Origin: Planctomycetota bacterium
Lineage (GTDB): Bacteria; Planctomycetota; Phycisphaerae; WQYP01
Direction of reading: 5' to 3'
NCBI GenBank assembly: GCA_021785155.1
Contig: JAJYGE010000130.1
Span: forward strand, 1-9,519
Length of the DNA: 9,519 nt
Shown: one piece after another, positions 5,662-9,519 of the stretch
Layout of the letters: each line of letters starts with the position of its first letter
Numbering within the stretch: position 1 is the stretch's first letter
Made by a program: the position numbers and the translations under genes
Notes under the pieces: generated by a model
Database searches by the model: none
What the model was told of the DNA's origin: nothing
Seen by the model: only the letters and a program-made list of their open reading frames with translations

Positions 5662-8354
5662 ACATGGACGAGCGCTACCTCAGGGTTGTAAGAAGCATCA
5701 TTGATACCCTTAATGTTTCATTGGATGAGGCCCTCGATATGGCGCGGGTTCCGGCCGCGATTCGCGAAGATGTGCGTGTCCGATATGAGGAGGAGACGGC
5801 ACTACCAATCCGGCGAGCGAACATCATTTCGGCGCAAGGTGGCCGTCTATCATGGTTTCAGGAATGGGACCCGTCCAAGGGATATTATTGGGTGAGGCAG
5901 CGTAATTACCTGATTGATCACCTGGGATGGAATCAGGCGGATGTCGTTTCGCTAGACGATGCAACCGATCTGATCCTCTCGTGCTTGCAAGACCCCCGGC
6001 CGCAGGGGCCGGCCCAGTTCGATGTGCGCGGCCTCGTTATGGGCTATGTTCAGAGCGGCAAAACGGCGAATTTCTGTGCCTTAGCCGCAAAGGCGGCGGA
6101 CGTGGGGTATAAGCTGGTAATCATCTTGTCGGGTATTCACAATTCCCTAAGGCTCCAAACCCAGCGTCGCATTAACCGTGCCCTCGGGATCGATTCCACG
6201 GGGATGCCGGAGCCCGAGCATGGTTGGCGATGGATCGGCCTGACCACCGCCACGCTTCATGGAGATTTCCATCCCGGTACCATTGACGCCAATGTGTTAC
6301 AAGGCAACGAACGTGTATTGATGGTATGCAAGAAGAACGCGTCGGTATTGCGCCGGCTGACAAGATGGATGGAGGGCCGAGCGTCAGCGAGCCTGCCGGT
6401 GCTGATCATTGATGACGAGGCGGATCAGGCATCTATTAATACGGGCGGGAATCGGCCCCCGGCACAAGAGGAAGCCGATTTCGCGCCGGACGACTTGGGC
6501 GATGCCGCCCCCGAGGAAGAATTGGATCCATCAGTGATGAATGGCCTCATCCGCACGTTGGTGCGGTCGTTCAACCGCGTGTCGTATGTTGCCTACACCG
6601 CGACGCCATTTGCCAACGTCCTGATCAACCACCTCGCCATCGATCGCGAGGTCTTCCAGGATCTGTATCCACGGGATTTCATCGTCGCGCTGCCGCGTCC
6701 CAACGGCTATACGGGTGCAGAGCGGCTCTTCGGCCGTGAATCGCTTCCCGGCGAACACGGCAGTCAAGTCGGACTCGACGTGATTAACCTGGTGCCGGAC
6801 CACGAAGTGGACTTCCTGACGCCGCACGGTAAGGATGAGGTGGACAGCTATGACCCGGTCATTTGTCCATCCATGCGGGCGGCTTTCCTTGATTTCGCCC
6901 TGGCAACCGCGGCGCGCACGCATCGGTCGGGCGAGGACGCCCCGGCAACGATGCTGATACATACGCACCATCGCAAGGCGGTCCAAAACCGCCTTGGCCA
7001 ACACTTGCGAACATTCGTTTCGGAGATACGCCAGAGTTGGCGATACGACCGGATATCAATCCGTCCGGAGATCATCTCTCGGTGGAACGAACTGTTCCGA
7101 CCTGTCATTGCCTCGGTGGACGTGAGCCGCGATGTGCCTTTCGAAGCCATCGAACAACATGTGGATCGATTCTTCCGCGAACATGTGCCGGTGCTGGTGT
7201 TGAATTCCGATTCCACCGACGAACTGGATTACGAGGCGGACCCCAGCCTTAAGGCGGTGGTGGTCGGAGGCAACCGCCTGTCACGCGGCCTCACCTTGGA
7301 AGGTCTGATGGTCAGTTATTATGTTCGGCGCACCGAGTATTTCGACACCCTGATGCAGATGGGCAGGTGGTTTGGCTTCCGCGAGCAATACGTGGACCTC
7401 ACCCGGATATACACCACGTCGGAGCTTGCTGGATGGTTTCGCGATCTCGCTCTTGCCGAAGAAGACCTGCGGCGGGAGATTGCCCGTTACGAACGGGAGA
7501 AATTAACGCCGCGTGATTTTGGCCCGCGCATCCGTAGTCATCCAGCAATGATGATCACTGCCCGCGATAAGATGGGTAGCGCCCGCATTATCTCCCAGAA
7601 TTATTCCGGTCGCCTCCTTCAAGCGACCGCGTTTCGCCTGAATGATCGCGCGTGGCTAAATTCGAACTTGGATGCGGCACGGCAGTTCGTCGCAGACCTC
7701 GGCCAACCAAATGTCGCAAAAGCCGGGGTACTGGCTACTTGGACGGATACGCCATGGCGGAAAGTGGACGCATTCTTTGCACTCTACAAGTTCGATCCCC
7801 GCGGCCCCAACGAAATGGGGGCGATCCGGCAATACCTGCAGGCCCAAGTCCGACAAGGGGAACTCGTTGAATGGTGTGTTTCCATCCGGGGTCGCGGTAC
7901 TCGCGATGGCCAGCTTGGCGATGAGCCCGCGTTGCCGGTGGACGGCATCGCCGTCAATCGTATCAGCCGTACCTGTCTGAAAAACGTGCCGTATTCGATC
8001 GGATCATTGGTCAACCCAGCCACCATTCACGGCGAGATGGAATCCGGAGACGAAGAAATCGGGTTGACTAAACAGCAATTGACCGTGGCGAGGAAGCAGG
8101 CGGAGGAATCGGGCGACTTTCCACTGGCCCTGCGGCGCCAACGCAGTCCACGCCAGGGACTTCTTCTGCTTTATCCAATAAGCCCAAACTCCCGCCCCCG
8201 GAATGATGAAAGTATTCGCCTACCGTTGTTCATCGACCCCGAGCGTGACGGGTGCACCGTCTTGGGCATAGCCATCGTTTTCCCCGCCAGCGACAGCGCC
8301 GCCACCGTCGAATACGTTGTGGGCTCTGTCGGCAGCGTGACTCGAGGTGAGTAA
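5655..8354 (+). CDS. Z1-domain superfamily 2 ATPase/helicase-like protein
   Basis: This 899-residue protein matches the Z1 domain family, a branch of superfamily 2 helicase-like ATPases confined largely to defence operons. Visible motifs are Walker A GYVQSGKT (130-137), Walker B LIIDDEAD (Asp253-Asp257), YTATPFAN (314-321), GGNRLSRGLTLEG (about 538-550) and QMGRWFGF (568-575). The last two correspond to the C-terminal RecA-like domain. An N-terminal stretch of about 120 residues precedes Walker A, and roughly 300 residues after the QMGRWFG motif are not assigned. The start at 5655 overlaps the ATPase gene by 7 bases. ATG 5664, three codons on, is an alternative with GGATGG just upstream. It presumably uses ATP to move on or remodel DNA for the neighbouring nucleases. 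Strand-separation activity is not implied by the motifs. Confidence 0.93.
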   Translation: MVNMDERYLRVVRSIIDTLNVSLDEALDMARVPAAIREDVRVRYEEETALPIRRANIISAQGGRLSWFQEWDPSKGYYWVRQRNYLIDHLGWNQADVVSLDDATDLILSCLQDPRPQGPAQFDVRGLVMGYVQSGKTANFCALAAKAADVGYKLVIILSGIHNSLRLQTQRRINRALGIDSTGMPEPEHGWRWIGLTTATLHGDFHPGTIDANVLQGNERVLMVCKKNASVLRRLTRWMEGRASASLPVLIIDDEADQASINTGGNRPPAQEEADFAPDDLGDAAPEEELDPSVMNGLIRTLVRSFNRVSYVAYTATPFANVLINHLAIDREVFQDLYPRDFIVALPRPNGYTGAERLFGRESLPGEHGSQVGLDVINLVPDHEVDFLTPHGKDEVDSYDPVICPSMRAAFLDFALATAARTHRSGEDAPATMLIHTHHRKAVQNRLGQHLRTFVSEIRQSWRYDRISIRPEIISRWNELFRPVIASVDVSRDVPFEAIEQHVDRFFREHVPVLVLNSDSTDELDYEADPSLKAVVVGGNRLSRGLTLEGLMVSYYVRRTEYFDTLMQMGRWFGFREQYVDLTRIYTTSELAGWFRDLALAEEDLRREIARYEREKLTPRDFGPRIRSHPAMMITARDKMGSARIISQNYSGRLLQATAFRLNDRAWLNSNLDAARQFVADLGQPNVAKAGVLATWTDTPWRKVDAFFALYKFDPRGPNEMGAIRQYLQAQVRQGELVEWCVSIRGRGTRDGQLGDEPALPVDGIAVNRISRTCLKNVPYSIGSLVNPATIHGEMESGDEEIGLTKQQLTVARKQAEESGDFPLALRRQRSPRQGLLLLYPISPNSRPRNDESIRLPLFIDPERDGCTVLGIAIVFPASDSAATVEYVVGSVGSVTRGE

Positions 8355-9373
8355 TGACGCCCGATGAATTGGAATCCATTTGGCTGGCCTTGTCCCCACC
8401 AATCGCCGCTGATGGCATCAGTGGCAGGCGGGTGTCGGGCCTTTCAAAAGGCCAGCCGGCGTACCTGGCCGTTGACGGCCGTGGCCATCGGCATCTGCTC
8501 ATCCAAGTCCCGGAATGCACGGCCCCGGTTGATCAGTGGGAGACAAGGAGCTTGGTGGTTACAACAGCACGCTTCCAAGTGGGGGCGAACCCCGAATCTC
8601 TTTATGTCGATCTTGCGTGCACCGACTCAAGCCAAAATCCCACGTTCAGTGCCGTCGTCCACGACTTGATCCGGTCATTAATGACATCCGTTGGGCCACC
8701 ACGCGATTCCATCCTCAACGCGCTAGCCCGGTGGCACGCATTCTGGGATGCCAAGCGGTCCGGACTAAGCCGCGAGGACGCGCTGGGATTGTTCGGCGAA
8801 CTCTGGTTCATGAGAAGATGGCTCGGCAGGATACGCTCGGCGATAATCCAATGGTGGCAAGCAACCGAGGCTTCACGGCACGATTTCCAGTGGGCGGCGG
8901 CCTCTGTCGAGGTCAAGACCACGGCGAACCAGGTATCGGGCGATCCCACACACAAGATAGCTAGCTTGGACCAACTCGCCGATCCCGAGCGAGGCCAACT
9001 CTACTTCTTTAGCCTCCAAGTCTGCGATGACGCTATCGCAAACAATACACTCCATGCAATTGTGGAGCGGCTTGCGGCTGACCTGGCGGGCGATTTCGCT
9101 GGACTCACTTCCCTAAACGAGAAATTGGCCGCCCGCGGATATACGCCTTCGGATAGCGAGGCGGCCGCCCGTCCCCTTCGCATCGTCGCAGAACGCCTTT
9201 ACCGCGTTGGTGCCGGCTTCCCTCGCTTGATCAGATCAAGTTTTCAGCCAGATGGCCCGCCCGCTGGCGTGGTCGAAATCACGTATTCAATCGATCTTGC
9301 CGCGTGCCGACCGTGGCTTATCGCCACGGCCCCGGATTCCGTGGGCGTGCCTCAATGTTTCCATGGCGATTGA
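8354..9373 (+). CDS. PD-(D/E)XK motif protein, DUF4420 type, putative nuclease
   Basis: This 339-residue protein resembles the DUF4420 family of PD-(D/E)XK nuclease-like proteins that follow Z1 genes. Residues 145-152 read LFGELWFM, with Glu149 in the usual position of the first acidic helix. The core HDFQW ... VEVKTT supplies Asp177 and the E-x-K pair Glu186/Lys188, consistent with an intact metal-dependent nuclease site. Downstream LYFFSLQV is a plausible core strand. The start at 8354 overlaps the Z1 stop as TAATG and has GAGGTGA just upstream (8344-8350), so translation is both coupled and independently primed. The C-terminal 100 residues have no recognisable motif. It is the best candidate for the DNA-cutting subunit of the system besides the Vsr protein. 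The family assignment is from motif layout and position, not a database search. Confidence 0.85.
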   Translation: MTPDELESIWLALSPPIAADGISGRRVSGLSKGQPAYLAVDGRGHRHLLIQVPECTAPVDQWETRSLVVTTARFQVGANPESLYVDLACTDSSQNPTFSAVVHDLIRSLMTSVGPPRDSILNALARWHAFWDAKRSGLSREDALGLFGELWFMRRWLGRIRSAIIQWWQATEASRHDFQWAAASVEVKTTANQVSGDPTHKIASLDQLADPERGQLYFFSLQVCDDAIANNTLHAIVERLAADLAGDFAGLTSLNEKLAARGYTPSDSEAAARPLRIVAERLYRVGAGFPRLIRSSFQPDGPPAGVVEITYSIDLAACRPWLIATAPDSVGVPQCFHGD

Positions 9374-9519
9374 TTGGAGAGTGCCGGAAATATCTGCGTT
9401 AGATTGCGTCTCCCGTCCAATAAATCCTGAAACGCCACCCGGCGAGCAGACCGACCCCACCCGCAACCCCAACTTCTACAATTCCACTTTCGACTACCTG
9501 CAGCAAATCGGCTTCCAGA
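9363..9519 (+). CDS. Partial gene at right edge, last seen member of the operon, unidentified
   Basis: An open frame begins at ATG 9363 inside the end of the DUF4420 gene (11-base overlap) and runs off the window after 52 codons (MAIDWRVPEISALD...). No other start occurs just upstream in this frame, and no Shine-Dalgarno sequence is visible, so coupling to the preceding gene is likely. The visible N-terminus is Pro/Asn-rich around NPETPPGEQTDPTRNPNFYN and then turns helical (FDYLQQIGF). I cannot assign a family from this much. In related operons an AIPR (abortive-infection) protein often follows the DUF4420 gene, so that is the contextual guess only. Confidence 0.6.
   Translation, partial: MAIDWRVPEISALDCVSRPINPETPPGEQTDPTRNPNFYNSTFDYLQQIGFQ

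Noticed and set aside
6531..7216. Long - strand ORFs inside the Z1 gene
   Set aside because: Antisense shadows of a high-GC coding region; the + frame carries continuous helicase motifs.

Overview
The window carries a multi-gene DNA-modification and defence operon on the + strand (about 1924 to the right edge). To its left are a small divergent operon on the - strand (1781 to 813) and a gene-free, repeat-rich stretch (1-812). The organism cannot be named from sequence alone. The large genes are fairly GC-rich and mostly use ATG starts and overlapping ATGA/TAATG junctions, so this is bacterial. The degenerate 'ACCACAGAGGACACAGAGG' repeats at the left belong to a type I recall from intergenic DNA of many environmental Gram-negative lineages (deltaproteobacterial and Planctomycetes-Verrucomicrobia-like genomes among them). 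That hint is weak.

Layout. 1-234: no recognisable feature. 235-765: cluster of imperfect, GC-skewed repeats that create spurious ORFs. 813-1199 (-): very acidic 128-aa protein of unknown function. 1276-1479 (-): 67-aa XRE/Cro-type helix-turn-helix protein. 1476-1781 (-): 101-aa unknown protein whose stop overlaps the HTH start by ATGA. 1782-1923: divergent control region with a perfect 9-3-9 inverted repeat filling the spacer of a plausible - strand promoter. 1924-3537 (+): C5-cytosine DNA methyltransferase. 3534-4001 (+): Vsr-type endonuclease, coupled by ATGA. 4002-4203: unexplained 202-bp gap. 4204-5661 (+): GHKL (MutL/MORC-like) ATPase. 5655-8354 (+): Z1-domain superfamily 2 ATPase/helicase. 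8354-9373 (+): PD-(D/E)XK protein of the DUF4420 type. 9363 to the edge (+): start of a further gene, cut off by the window.

How the genes fit together. The order methylase - Vsr nuclease - MutL/MORC-like ATPase - Z1 helicase - DUF4420 nuclease is a known family-level arrangement. It was noted in comparative genomics of MutL-like ATPases in restriction-modification operons (Iyer, Abhiman and Aravind, 2008), often with an AIPR protein last. The methylase would mark self DNA. The GHKL ATPase and Z1 motor would sense or translocate on DNA. The Vsr-fold and DUF4420 proteins supply nuclease activity. This division of labour is inference. The least described part here is the regulatory side: a divergent operon with a small HTH protein and an operator-like palindrome whose geometry recalls the C-boxes of restriction-modification controller proteins.
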